Source: a virus
Virus record (IMG/VR): IMGVR_UViG_3300026183_000005
Coordinates: 1 to 57,166 of that record
DNA: 57,166 bases
Direction: 5' to 3' (one strand)
The notes under the pieces were generated by a model. The model did no database searches. It was given only the letters and a program-made list of their open reading frames with translations, and was not told the origin of the DNA. Position 1 is the stretch's first letter. Each line of letters starts with the position of its first letter. Of the stretch, positions 34,077-42,018 are shown piece by piece. The translations under genes and the position numbers were made by a program.

Positions 34077-34967
34077 ATGGCATTTGTAGCAATACTACCA
34101 ACAGCAGGAACTTTACTCACATCACTTGGGTCTATGGCATCAGCATTGCCGGTAATCGGTGGCACTCTTGGGTCTATTGGAGGTGGACTAGGTGGTACAC
34201 TTTCAGCACTTGGTGCGGGCAACCTAACGGGAGCATTAAGTTCTCTTGGAGGCATGGGTTCAGGACTATATACTGGTGCTGATAAACTGCTTGGTGGATT
34301 TCTTCCAAATATCGGTGGGGCAGGGATTGTCCCCGCAGAAGGATTTCTTGGTAGTGGTGGTCTTAATCTGCTCACAAATAACCCAACGTTTGGTGGCGGT
34401 CCATTTAGTGATGTTGGACTGTCCCTTGAGGAAGCAGCTCTAAAACAGAACGCCATGGCAAACCCTGGGAATTTCTCATTGGATGAAATGGGAGCTATGG
34501 GATTAAATCCCGCAGGACTTATGCCGGGTAATGCCGGTGGATTTTTTGGCATGGGTGGTGGCGAAGGTGGTGGACTTATGGGAATGGCAAAAGGATTAAA
34601 AAAGAAAGTCGACCCCGTCCTTGGACCAATTGCTGGATTCACAGAGGAACTAAAACCATTAATGAATGTTATAAATTCTGCACAAGCTAACCCACAAGGT
34701 ACCACTCAGACTCCTGCACAACGCGCTCAGGATGGTACGCCGAATAAATATGAGCCTGTTCAGAAAAGTTCCCCTGTTGTTCAACCCGTAAATATTGCTC
34801 CACCACAAAGCCTTCAGAGTGCTTTCGCACAACCCATATCTTATGTACCTATCGGTGTGGAGGAGACGAAAGAGCAAAACGAAAAGCAGGAAGAAGAATT
34901 TCGTGAAATGCTGGAAGAAGCTACTGATTTTCTTAAGAATGTTCAGAGCAGTTCAATGTACGCATGA
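34077..34967 (+). CDS. Gly-rich membrane-active (internal virion) protein candidate
   Basis: 296 residues. Residues 1-100 are Gly/Leu/Ala/Ser-rich with small-xxx-small repeats (GSIGGGLGGTLSALGAGN) like glycine-zipper membrane inserters; the 150-180 stretch is also Gly-rich. A Pro/Gln-rich linker and a Glu-rich coiled coil (KEQNEKQEEEFREMLEEATDFL) complete it. It may help DNA entry across the host envelope. Two bases separate it from the cupin-like gene. Role is inference from composition. Confidence 0.5.
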   Translation: MAFVAILPTAGTLLTSLGSMASALPVIGGTLGSIGGGLGGTLSALGAGNLTGALSSLGGMGSGLYTGADKLLGGFLPNIGGAGIVPAEGFLGSGGLNLLTNNPTFGGGPFSDVGLSLEEAALKQNAMANPGNFSLDEMGAMGLNPAGLMPGNAGGFFGMGGGEGGGLMGMAKGLKKKVDPVLGPIAGFTEELKPLMNVINSAQANPQGTTQTPAQRAQDGTPNKYEPVQKSSPVVQPVNIAPPQSLQSAFAQPISYVPIGVEETKEQNEKQEEEFREMLEEATDFLKNVQSSSMYA

Positions 34968-35272
34968 TTTCGAAGCGCAGGTTCTTTGACTGGATAAAGA
35001 TAGCTTTTGTTAAAAGGAGTATACCTGCATGGCCAAAAATAATTCGAGCAAGCTTACGCTTGCTCCTTAATGGACGGGTTACTCGTCCATTATGGAGGTC
35101 AAGGATTCGTTCGTGCACCTATTGCCCCGTGTACAACTTTAAGAAGAAAGTGTGCCGACCCGAAGGAACAAATATGGGATGCGGGTGCTATGTACCTTAT
35201 CTCGCCCTGGTTAAAGAAAATAACTGCTGGGGTAAGGATAAATACGGAAAGAGTTTCGGATGGAAAATATAG
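34964..35272 (+). CDS. Cys-rich small protein (zinc-binding candidate)
   Basis: 102 residues, ATGA overlap with the gene before. The C-terminal half has C-x2-C-P, then C, then CGC and a final NNCWGKDKYGKSFGW, a six-Cys pattern of small phage zinc-ribbon-like proteins. The first 45 residues are basic and less convincing; a later start is possible. A DNA-binding or virion role is inferred. Confidence 0.55.
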   Translation: MISKRRFFDWIKIAFVKRSIPAWPKIIRASLRLLLNGRVTRPLWRSRIRSCTYCPVYNFKKKVCRPEGTNMGCGCYVPYLALVKENNCWGKDKYGKSFGWKI

Positions 35273-35430
35273 AACAGAATAACCGGCTGAAAGACGCAGT
35301 TGCTACTCAGAATATTCTAAAAGCAGAATATGAGTATCTTCTTAATCGTGAAAAGAAATTAATTCACGAGAAAGAACTTATACTCACAAAGCTTTTAAAA
35401 TTGAAAGCTGTACTAGCGTCTACAGACTAG
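35260..35430 (+). CDS. Coiled-coil small protein, 56 aa
   Basis: A 56-codon frame overlapping the Cys-rich gene by 13 bases. Almost all of it (residues 8-52) is a Leu/Lys/Glu coiled coil with heptads (ILKAEYEYLLNREKKLIHEK). It resembles small phage structural adaptors and holin accessory proteins, but no family is recognised. Confidence 0.55.
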   Translation: MENIEQNNRLKDAVATQNILKAEYEYLLNREKKLIHEKELILTKLLKLKAVLASTD

Positions 35431-35435
35431 GTTGT

Positions 35436-35699
35436 GTGAACATAACACACCTTGAAGCTCGTCGCTACTTAGTGACGAGTCTGTCTAACTCTGACAATAT
35501 TCACTTAGCTGACCTCGACGAATATGATGGTTTCGGCGAGTGCAGCTGTGAATACTGGCACTTTAACCTTGGTCCGAAGCTGAAGGCTGGGGTTCGCCCG
35601 TTTCGGTCGTGTCGCCACCTTCGGGCTGCGCGGGATTTTGAGGCGCGTGCCTTGAGGCGTAGTATATCTCAAAAGCAGAAAACAGAAGCGCTCCCATAG
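35436..35699 (+). CDS. SWIM-like CxC/CxH zinc-binding protein
   Basis: 87 residues; GTG start (GTGAACATAACAC). ECSCEYWHF and 20 residues later SCRHLRAAR give the C-x-C...C-x-H pattern of SWIM-type zinc sites, a fold that binds DNA or proteins. The Arg-rich C-terminal helix fits DNA binding. Its 3' half overlaps the opposing gene 35563-35823 on the other strand, and both look genuine. Confidence 0.55.
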   Translation: MNITHLEARRYLVTSLSNSDNIHLADLDEYDGFGECSCEYWHFNLGPKLKAGVRPFRSCRHLRAARDFEARALRRSISQKQKTEALP

Positions 35700-35823
35700 C
35701 ATCGCTTAGTTTCATGCTATGATTTGCAGCTCCATGATTGAGCACAGTTTGCACGAGCTGCTCGGTCAATGGAGCTTCAGGTGTTTCGTTAGTATTTTGA
35801 TTTTGTTGATTTTCTTCTGTCAT
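35563..35823 (-). CDS. Small acidic/Asn-Gln-rich protein, 86 aa
   Basis: Low-complexity N terminus (TEENQQNQNTNETPEAPL), a helical core (EQLVQTVLNHGAANHSMKLSDAMGALLFSAFEIYYASR) and a disordered tail. The ATG overlaps the HNH stop, so it is translated with the HNH gene. 137 bp of it lie antisense to the SWIM-like gene. Function unknown. Confidence 0.5.
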   Translation of the reverse strand: MTEENQQNQNTNETPEAPLTEQLVQTVLNHGAANHSMKLSDAMGALLFSAFEIYYASRHAPQNPAQPEGGDTTETGEPQPSASDQG

Positions 35824-36101
35824 AATAAATAGTTGTTTTCTCTAGCCCATCTTGGGTTTTCGTGAATATGCATGTGGCACATCCGGCACACACTTAACCA
35901 TGTATCTACCTCTAAATAATTTTTCCCTCTTTTATCTTTATGGTGAACATCGGTTGATTTCTTCTTGGTACACACCTCACAAACTGGAAGCTTTTCAAGA
36001 AATTCCTTTCTCAGCTTCATGTACTCCTTTGCTTCCTTTGCTCTTTTTTGACTTACCCTTCGCAAGGGGGTCTTCCTTTTCAATGGTTGCCGCCTTTTCA
36101 T
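35820..36101 (-). CDS. HNH endonuclease
   Basis: 93 residues. CEVC (41-44), DVHHKDKRG (51-59), SVCRMCH (70-76) and HIH follow the layout of HNH nucleases: two zinc-binding Cys pairs and the catalytic HH pair. It cuts or nicks DNA; roles in phages include packaging, recombination and homing. Its first 36 codons overlap the end of the dNMP kinase gene in another frame. Confidence 0.8.
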   Translation of the reverse strand: MKRRQPLKRKTPLRRVSQKRAKEAKEYMKLRKEFLEKLPVCEVCTKKKSTDVHHKDKRGKNYLEVDTWLSVCRMCHMHIHENPRWARENNYLL

Positions 36102-36585
36102 TTAAACTTACCTCCTTGGTAATTAGTTCTTTGCTTATACCTGACTCGGATACATGACCGTCTTCACCACCTACGCCATCTCGGGAGAGGCTCCACACCT
36201 CACCGCCTAGGTCTAAAATCATTTTTGCCTCATTATCGAACCTCACATCATCAATAATAAATATTTTCTCAGGCGACTCTTCTATTCTGTGCCTAGCTAA
36301 ATTTACCCATATATCATCCGATATAATATTTCTTCCCCATTCCGTCCCCAAGGTCTGGAGGCAGTGCCTAGCGGACACACCAAGGTGAGGTATTATCCTT
36401 TCCTTGTCGTGCTTAATATAGTCCTCATGAACAATGCATCCGAGCATCTGCTTGAGTGGGGTGGCAAAGCTCATAACCCGCACCATTGAATCTAGTCCTT
36501 CTTGGTAATACTCAAATACCATCTGACTAGCTAAAGTCGATTTCCCCACACCCTTGGGACCCGCCAATCCTACAATTCTTTTCAT
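35995..36585 (-). CDS. Deoxynucleoside monophosphate kinase
   Basis: 196 residues. Walker A AGPKGVGKST (8-17), the family-typical MSFATPLKQML segment, LQTLGTEWGRNIISDDIWVN and FIIDDVRFDNEA are those of phage dNMP kinases, which make dNDPs for phage DNA synthesis. The C-terminal 40 residues are Lys/Ser/Glu-rich and overlap the HNH gene by 107 bases in another frame, a sign of a recent extension or of HNH insertion. ATP-dependent; cytosolic. Confidence 0.85.
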   Translation of the reverse strand: MKRIVGLAGPKGVGKSTLASQMVFEYYQEGLDSMVRVMSFATPLKQMLGCIVHEDYIKHDKERIIPHLGVSARHCLQTLGTEWGRNIISDDIWVNLARHRIEESPEKIFIIDDVRFDNEAKMILDLGGEVWSLSRDGVGGEDGHVSESGISKELITKEVSLNEKAATIEKEDPLAKGKSKKSKGSKGVHEAEKGIS

Positions 36586-37130
36586 TAGTCTATATCAAAT
36601 CTTATTATTTCCCATAGCTCTCTTTCTTCCTTAGAACTATCCCATTCTTCCTGAAACGCTTTGCGTCTCCTAATAATCTTGTAATCCTGCTCCAGGCTTA
36701 ATTCGTAATCGAACAAACGATTCTCTTGCAGGCAGTCTAGTGGAACTAATACCAAGCTTGTTCTGCCACCATCACCTGACATTGTGTGTGTCCATGCCCG
36801 ACCTTGTGAGAGAAGGTGCTTAATCATATATTTCAATCTATGCACCTCCCATATTCTAATACCTAAAGATTTTGATGTGTCTACTGGACTTACTAAGACA
36901 TTACACCACCAATGTGCATTGGTTGCCATGAATCCCGTTCTGATTATGTCATCTATCGACATATCATATCTTCCGTACTCAAAGGCTAGGTTTCCTGTCT
37001 TTGCCCACATCTTGTCTGCCTTTACCTCAACAGACCCCTCCCCCTCGAGCATTCGGCAAACTGTGGATTCCCACATTTCACCGAAGTCGAGTTCGAGGTC
37101 AAAGTTTGACTTGGGAGGAGTTGTTGGCAT
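36585..37130 (-). CDS. PD-(D/E)XK-type nuclease-like protein
   Basis: 181 residues. FGEMWESTVCRMLEG followed by SVEVKADKMWAKTGNLAFEY gives the E..., E-V-K core (EVK at 35-37, D39) of restriction-endonuclease-fold proteins. Similar phage proteins sit between helicase, SSB and dNMP-kinase genes and may process recombination intermediates. It overlaps the SSB gene by one base and the kinase by one base. Catalysis not proven. Confidence 0.6.
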   Translation of the reverse strand: MPTTPPKSNFDLELDFGEMWESTVCRMLEGEGSVEVKADKMWAKTGNLAFEYGRYDMSIDDIIRTGFMATNAHWWCNVLVSPVDTSKSLGIRIWEVHRLKYMIKHLLSQGRAWTHTMSGDGGRTSLVLVPLDCLQENRLFDYELSLEQDYKIIRRRKAFQEEWDSSKEERELWEIIRFDID

Positions 37131-37483
37131 TACCAGCGTGGGTCGTCGTTAGACTCTTGCGACTCTTCTTTTGAACCACCAACAAAACGGAACTTTTCCA
37201 TTCTTAATCGGGTGGCGGTAATTTTATCTCCGTTCTTCCCCTCGTATTGCTCATTGGACATGGAGGCGAAGATAAGCAAGGGTTCCCCCTTTTTTACCTT
37301 AGATAGTGCTGCTTGGTTCTTTTCGTTCCAAACATCTATGTTATAGAAGGACGCGTGTTCCCCGTTCTTCCGGCGTTCATTTACTGCGACACGGAGTTTC
37401 ATCACTTTACCTCCTGAGGTATCTGCTACCTCAGGGTCAGCGACTACTCGTCCGAGCATGGTTACTTCGGCTGTTCCTAGCAT
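37130..37483 (-). CDS. ssb: Single-stranded DNA-binding protein
   Basis: 117 residues from ATG 37483 (MLGTAEVTMLGRV); a longer in-frame start at 37549 would overlap the helicase by 62 bases and has no SSB similarity in the extra part. The OB-fold blocks GTAEVTMLGRVVADPEV, VAVNERR, SFYNIDVW and GEPLLIFASMS are those of bacterial SSB. The acidic tail ends SNDDPRW, shorter than the usual DDDIPF and lacking Phe at the end. It coats ssDNA during replication. Confidence 0.85.
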   Translation of the reverse strand: MLGTAEVTMLGRVVADPEVADTSGGKVMKLRVAVNERRKNGEHASFYNIDVWNEKNQAALSKVKKGEPLLIFASMSNEQYEGKNGDKITATRLRMEKFRFVGGSKEESQESNDDPRW

Positions 37484-37487
37484 ATCG

Positions 37488-38915
37488 TTATATCCTGTTT
37501 TCGGTTGACTGAATGAAGTCGGATTGCACCGCAATGGGTGGCTCATCACTCAGATGTGAATCGACCTGCTCAACAAAGCGTTGAGTCTGACGGTCAAATT
37601 TTATTTTATTCCTAGAGTGTCCTGAGCGACCAAATCTGTTCTTCGCTACAATTACTGAACACTTCTCAGGGTCTTCACTTAAAAGTTCTCTATGGAGAAG
37701 AATTACCATATCCGCATCCTGCTCAATCGCACCTGATTCACGGAGATTGTGCATTCCTGGTTCTGTCTTGGATTTCTCCGACTCACGATTTAACTGACAG
37801 ACAAGAAACACAACGCACTCCAGTTCCTTTGCGATAATCTTGCATGTCCTAGAAATATGAGCCACCTGTTGCTCCCTAGGCATATTTCTGTCATCAGGGG
37901 TCAATAGACCGCAGTAATCTACAACTACAGAATCAAGACTCCCTCTTCTCTTGAGTAGCTTACATGCTGAACGGATTCTAGCGATACTCTGAGACGAATC
38001 ATCATCCACATGGATTGGCAGGCTAGCTATGTTCTGTAAACCACTCTTAAGTAGATTCCTGTCCTTTTCTGTATCAAATCCTGATGCGAACTTGGATAAG
38101 TCCACGCCTGAGTCAATAGCCGCAATTTTTTTCCATAGTTGGTCAGCAGACATTTCCAATGAAAAGATTGCGGTAGATTTTCCTTTCCGTCCTGCATGAT
38201 ATGCGAAGTTCATTGCTAGGGTGGTTTTACCTACGGAAGGACGGGCTGCTACAATGACTAATTGTCCGGCACGGAATCCACCATCTAGCACTCCATTCAA
38301 CCAAGGGAGGTGAGTAACAATTGATGCCCCCCCTTGCTTTCTTTCTTCCTCTATCCTAAGAGCAGTGTATTCAGTGAGTTCACGCGCCGAACGCATAGTC
38401 CGCTCCTTCAAGTCCATTAGGCGATTTATTCTATCGTCTATAAATATGCAGATGTCCCTCGGGTCGGTTGCTCCATTTGCATCATTTAATTCGTCTTGAA
38501 TGCTTCTAGTCAGTTTGTTTAGTTCCCGAAATTTTTTGGCTTTTACTAATCGGTCTACAAATTCTTTTCCCATCCGTCCTGTTTCGCACGCAGAGAGTAC
38601 CGAGTCATCCCAATGGGGGTTGTCAATTAACCAAGCTTCCTTACCGCCAACAATTCTCTTAAATGCCCCAAACATTCCGAAGTCGTCGTCAGTATCCGCA
38701 TCTTTACATGCGATGTACCATTCCTTGTATGATTTATTGGTAAAATGGTCTTCATTAATTCCATTCTCCAATGCGTAATTCCAAATCTCTAAGCTTGATG
38801 AATCTATGTCTTCAGGCCATCGAATCGTAGAAAGGAATCCTCTTTCTGCGTCTAAGTCAGTTTCCACTTTTGCTCCAAATATATCTAGTGCTCGATTGTT
38901 ATCTATCCGTATCAT
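37488..38915 (-). CDS. dnaB: DnaB-like replicative helicase
   Basis: 475 residues. RPSVGKTT (225-232) is the Walker A of DnaB/RecA-like helicases, followed by FSLEMSADQL, VVVDYCGLLTPDD (Walker B) and a REQQVAHISR... motif and the RESGAIEQDADMVILLHR block (motif 4 region). The N-terminal 190 residues correspond to the N-terminal and linker domains. It unwinds DNA at the fork. No loader of clear DnaC type is seen, but the upstream RHH gene 38899-39396 has a C-terminal domain that could serve. Confidence 0.9.
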   Translation of the reverse strand: MIRIDNNRALDIFGAKVETDLDAERGFLSTIRWPEDIDSSSLEIWNYALENGINEDHFTNKSYKEWYIACKDADTDDDFGMFGAFKRIVGGKEAWLIDNPHWDDSVLSACETGRMGKEFVDRLVKAKKFRELNKLTRSIQDELNDANGATDPRDICIFIDDRINRLMDLKERTMRSARELTEYTALRIEEERKQGGASIVTHLPWLNGVLDGGFRAGQLVIVAARPSVGKTTLAMNFAYHAGRKGKSTAIFSLEMSADQLWKKIAAIDSGVDLSKFASGFDTEKDRNLLKSGLQNIASLPIHVDDDSSQSIARIRSACKLLKRRGSLDSVVVDYCGLLTPDDRNMPREQQVAHISRTCKIIAKELECVVFLVCQLNRESEKSKTEPGMHNLRESGAIEQDADMVILLHRELLSEDPEKCSVIVAKNRFGRSGHSRNKIKFDRQTQRFVEQVDSHLSDEPPIAVQSDFIQSTENRI

Positions 38916-39396
38916 ATATAGGGCCTCCAGTCCCTTGGTAGTCTTCGTTTAGCCACCCGTGATTTGAAATCCATGAGTTTGGGTGGCAGAACTCACGACC
39001 TGCAGAACCTTCTTTTCTGCAGTATTCATTATAAATATTCGCTAACTCCTCCGCATTTACTCCGAATGCTTTTATGTCTTCCCAATTTTCCTTGATTGCT
39101 CGTGCAATTCTAGGAGGAAATTTCTTGCTATCGACTGCCCCAATAAAGGCTTTTGTAAAACCTGTTCGCTCGTCATCTGACTCTAATCTGTTCTCAGTCA
39201 TCTCAATCGGTTCTTGTGCAACTTCCGGTACAGGTGGAGCGATAATAATTTGACTAAAATAGGGTGCCATCATTGACGCAATTCCCGCTCTTACGACTTC
39301 GGCAGGCTTTTGCCCTGTAAACCTACAATAGGTGTCTAGGTTGCGCTTAGCCTCAGCGGTTAACCTAATTGATAATCTAGCGTCCTTCTCGACCAT
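38899..39396 (-). CDS. Ribbon-helix-helix replication-associated protein
   Basis: 165 residues. Residues 7-40 (RLSIRLTAEAKRNLDTYCRFTGQKPAEVVRAGI) look like a ribbon-helix-helix DNA-binding domain. The C-terminal half ends CHPNSWISNHGWLNEDY, a W-rich pattern I recall from phage replication initiator or helicase-loader proteins. It overlaps the DnaB-like gene by 17 bases, so it may load it or regulate the operon. Inference. Confidence 0.5.
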   Translation of the reverse strand: MVEKDARLSIRLTAEAKRNLDTYCRFTGQKPAEVVRAGIASMMAPYFSQIIIAPPVPEVAQEPIEMTENRLESDDERTGFTKAFIGAVDSKKFPPRIARAIKENWEDIKAFGVNAEELANIYNEYCRKEGSAGREFCHPNSWISNHGWLNEDYQGTGGPIYDTDR

Positions 39397-39556
39397 TATT
39401 TATGCAATTTTCAAATGGACATGGTCCATGCTGTTCCATCGGGCAATGCCCACACTCACGCAAGCTACTGCATCCTCCTGCAAGCCACGCCCAAACCATT
39501 ACTAAAATTAAGCAGAGGAGAATAAATCCCATGTCTTTGTATATATCCCAATTCAT
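39377..39556 (-). CDS. Small membrane protein with Cys-rich tail, 59 aa
   Basis: Start at ATG 39556 (MNWDIYKDMG) from the ATGA overlap with the RusA-like gene. A TM helix (GFILLCLILVMVWAWLAG) is followed by a Cys-rich tail with five Cys (ECGHCPMEQHGPCPFENC), a possible zinc or disulfide knot. It might be a membrane anchor of the replication complex; function unknown. Confidence 0.5.
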   Translation of the reverse strand: MNWDIYKDMGFILLCLILVMVWAWLAGGCSSLRECGHCPMEQHGPCPFENCINNGREGR

Positions 39557-39891
39557 ATTACCGTTATCTCCATCCACGTTTCTTCGTCTTTGTACGAACC
39601 GACTTTTTCTTCCGCGACTTCCAACTTGAGGTTTTTGGGGTCGTCTTCTGGAATAATTTCCGCAAGCCTGAGCGAATCGAGGAAATACTTGACGCCCCCA
39701 ACGAGGTTGTCGGGGTCGCAGAGTCTGACCCTTCGGCTAATAATGCGGACTCTATGGCGAGCAAAACCGCTCGGTTTGTGTCCGATTTCTCCGCCAGCCT
39801 CTCCCAACGATTTAACCTCAGCAGAGTATTTAGTGAAGGGGTTCTCTTCTTCACTCTTAGCGTTAGTTTTTCCCCTCTTTGCATTACTCAC
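39553..39891 (-). CDS. RusA-like Holliday junction resolvase
   Basis: 112 residues. RVRLCDPDNLVGGVKYFLDSLRLAEIIPEDDPKNLKL matches the RusA core: D-x-DN, K, LD-L and an I-x-DD turn with acidic residues that bind magnesium. The first 30 residues are low-complexity. RusA-like enzymes resolve Holliday junctions before packaging. ATGA-linked to its neighbours in the recombination block. Confidence 0.75.
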   Translation of the reverse strand: MSNAKRGKTNAKSEEENPFTKYSAEVKSLGEAGGEIGHKPSGFARHRVRIISRRVRLCDPDNLVGGVKYFLDSLRLAEIIPEDDPKNLKLEVAEEKVGSYKDEETWMEITVI

Positions 39892-40271
39892 TTGATTTTC
39901 GAGATTGAAGAAGACTTAGGCTTTGACTTAGCAATGTCTGACAATCTCATCTTTAAATCTTTCCTTGCATCGGCAATTGACTGCTCGGTCTTTTCTGCCC
40001 AAACCGGAACAAGAGCTTCTATCGAAAACCTCATGGACTCTAGCAGGTCTTCCCACTTAACTATGTTTGTGTCCATGAGTTGCTTAGCAACATCTCCCGC
40101 CTCATAGATAGTCATGCTTCCGCTGTTTCTAAGCTTAAAGCCAGGAATATCCAATCCCTCTCCTAGTTTTGCTTTAACAGCCGACTTTACCGCTTTTGCG
40201 AATGATTCCATAAGTGGAACCAACTCCATTGCGTCTGAGAGTTCCTCGGGTTTATCCAGCCAATTTTCCAT
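39888..40271 (-). CDS. C-terminal half of a DUF2800-like exonuclease protein (separate gene)
   Basis: 127 residues. LDIPGFKLRNSGSMTIYEAGDVAKQLMDT resembles the short C-terminal domain (G-x-IPG-x-KL) that follows the nuclease in single-chain DUF2800 phage proteins. Here it is a separate gene that overlaps the end of the nuclease gene by 20 bases, so it may be a fission product. It likely works with the nuclease. Confidence limited because the domain is small. Confidence 0.5.
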   Translation of the reverse strand: MENWLDKPEELSDAMELVPLMESFAKAVKSAVKAKLGEGLDIPGFKLRNSGSMTIYEAGDVAKQLMDTNIVKWEDLLESMRFSIEALVPVWAEKTEQSIADARKDLKMRLSDIAKSKPKSSSISKIK

Positions 40272-40995
40272 AATGTAAAAGTTTGTCAGTTATAAGTTTT
40301 CGTAGGGCAGGGCAGAAAGGTTGTCCTGCACACCACTTGCATTGTTTGACCCCTGCATTTGGTTTGGGGTTTGGTTTGAGTGCTTCTTGCGAAGCAGTTG
40401 TAAATTCTTCACCTTTTGTAAGAAGTAGTTCCCTTGAGTACGCTACCGTGGTGTAAGTGGGGTCATTGAATGGTTCAATTAGTGCTAGAAACACTTCTTC
40501 AATTTTAGGGTAATTTTTTACCACCAAAGCACCCTGTGCCTGAAGTTGAACATTCCTATCTGCGGGCTCATGGAATCCACGGAGCATTTTGTAGTCGGCA
40601 ATAAATGCGCGATTTCCATCTAACTCCATGTAGTCCAATTGCCCGCTCCATTCATCATTCCACCACAACCGCGCCTCTCTTTCGATTTTACCATCAATCC
40701 CGAGTGTTTCCCGACACCACTCTAAAGCCTTGCGAGATTGTATTGCACACCTCCTTCTGTCCTCGTCTGCGATTTCTTCTATAGGAGTTTGCTCTTCCTC
40801 ATTAAGGTGTCTTGCAGTTCCTTCATCGGCAGCCGACCTGTCCCCATACCACTCAAACTTTTGATTAGCCTGAAGATATGCAGGACAGAGCATGACTGCT
40901 TCCACTTTGGATGCCGACATTTTCCCGTCCCGTTCATCCCCATCTAGCGGAATATCCATAGTCTGCCTTATTTTGCCCTCGGTAGTAGACATCAC
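40252..40995 (-). CDS. DUF2800-like PD-(D/E)XK (Cas4/RecB-type) exonuclease
   Basis: 247 residues. DEGTARHLNEEE, RREARLWWNDEWSGQLDYMELDGNRAFIADYKML (GxxD...D-Y-K catalytic core) and the C-terminal CKWCAGQPFCPALR (C-x2-C...C) agree with Cas4/RecB-type nucleases with an iron-sulfur or zinc Cys set. Such enzymes degrade DNA ends for single-strand annealing. ATGA overlap with the annealing-type gene supports a two-component recombination system. Confidence 0.75.
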   Translation of the reverse strand: MMSTTEGKIRQTMDIPLDGDERDGKMSASKVEAVMLCPAYLQANQKFEWYGDRSAADEGTARHLNEEEQTPIEEIADEDRRRCAIQSRKALEWCRETLGIDGKIEREARLWWNDEWSGQLDYMELDGNRAFIADYKMLRGFHEPADRNVQLQAQGALVVKNYPKIEEVFLALIEPFNDPTYTTVAYSRELLLTKGEEFTTASQEALKPNPKPNAGVKQCKWCAGQPFCPALRKLITDKLLHYGKLAG

Positions 40996-41636
40996 CCTGC
41001 TTTGTTGAAGCTTTGTTTTCCGTTGGAGTTAAGCTCTTTGGCGGCAGCATCTAGTGCCATTTTGAAATCAACTGATTTTGCCTCCATATTCTTTACCATC
41101 CACCCAAGGTAATCAGGGTCATTTTTGAAAATCTCCCCCATAAGTTTACCTTTGTGTTTGCCTACCTTGCACACTACTTCTTTCCATTTGAACTCCTTGA
41201 GCTGAATTCCGTCCTCCCCAATGTTCGTATCGACTGCAGTTTTGCTTCTGCTAGTGCTTTCTGATACTTCGTCTCGCTCGTTGGTTTGCTGGCGGTCGAT
41301 TGCCTGTGACACTTCTTCGCTTGTCGCAATTGACGTATCAACTCCAATGCCGAGGAATCCGAGACATCTGCCGACAGCCGACGTTTCACAGTTCTCAACA
41401 TAGGAAGTTGAATTAACCCCGCTAGTGCTTTGAATTTCTTCGGCATGCCCTGTTGCACGAACAAGACCGTCGCCATCGAGAATTTTAGCCACCATGACGA
41501 CACGCTTGTCAGATATGTCGACAATAGACGTTTCAATCGACATATCTGAGAAATCAGGATGAGTCCGAAACGCCCGAACCCGTTCGTTGACTTGTACATA
41601 ATCTTTTCCCTTTATTTTAGTTGTTTTTAGTTCCAT
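40992..41636 (-). CDS. Single-strand annealing-like protein with exonuclease-X-type C-terminal domain
   Basis: 214 residues. The N-terminal part YVQVNERVRAF, SIETSIVDI, GHAEEI, ENCETSAVGRCLGFLGIG has the NxxxxCETSAVGRAL signature of phage annealing proteins (Erf/Rad52-like folds). After a charged linker, GKHKGKLMGEIFKNDPDYLGWMV (about 165-190) resembles the C-terminal domain of exodeoxyribonuclease X. Together with the nuclease next to it, it would recombine phage DNA. The fold is assigned by pattern only. Confidence 0.6.
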   Translation of the reverse strand: MELKTTKIKGKDYVQVNERVRAFRTHPDFSDMSIETSIVDISDKRVVMVAKILDGDGLVRATGHAEEIQSTSGVNSTSYVENCETSAVGRCLGFLGIGVDTSIATSEEVSQAIDRQQTNERDEVSESTSRSKTAVDTNIGEDGIQLKEFKWKEVVCKVGKHKGKLMGEIFKNDPDYLGWMVKNMEAKSVDFKMALDAAAKELNSNGKQSFNKAG

Positions 41637-41881
41637 TATAATTTGCCCTCCAGTGGCGCATACACAGGCACTCCCGTGTGTTGTTTATCATCTATAAGAG
41701 ACATCACCTCTTCTTTTAAAAATCTAGGTCTTGAAATTCCCGGTAAATATTTTGGAGATATTAAATCGTTTTCGATTAGGTAATTTACGTACCTGTACCC
41801 ACTCGCCCTGCTGTAACCAAGAAGTTTAAGAACTTCACTTTTGGTCAGCAATATAGCTGATTGTTGTTCTGTCTTTGCCAT
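41636..41881 (-). CDS. MerR/excisionase-like HTH protein
   Basis: About 81 residues from ATG 41881 (an ATG at 41890 is possible). TKSEVLKLLGYSRASGYRYVNYLIENDLISPKYLPG and the wing RPRFLKEEVMSLI give the winged-HTH layout of phage excisionases and AlpA-like regulators. It is the first gene of the recombination operon and faces the RHH gene at 42019 across 137 bp. It probably controls the switch or excision. Confidence 0.6.
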   Translation of the reverse strand: MAKTEQQSAILLTKSEVLKLLGYSRASGYRYVNYLIENDLISPKYLPGISRPRFLKEEVMSLIDDKQHTGVPVYAPLEGKL

Positions 41882-41980
41882 TACAATCATGTTTTACTGA
41901 ATTGTAATTTAATTAAAAGCAAAGTTTATTAACATATGCAGAGTTCATGCAAAACGGAGAAAAACGCCTACAAAAAAACA

Positions 41981-42009
41981 TTGACATTAATTTATTATTT
42001 TTTCATATT
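41981..42009 (+). promoter_or_regulatory. Sigma-70 promoter in the divergent switch
   Basis: TTGACA at 41981 and CATATT at 42004 with a 17-bp A/T-rich spacer. The expected start point (about 42016) is only a few bases before ATG 42019, and no ribosome-binding site is seen, so the RHH mRNA may be leaderless. The gap also contains two ATGCA direct repeats near 41935-41950 that could be operators. Confidence 0.6.
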
Positions 42010-42018
42010 TAAAAAAGC

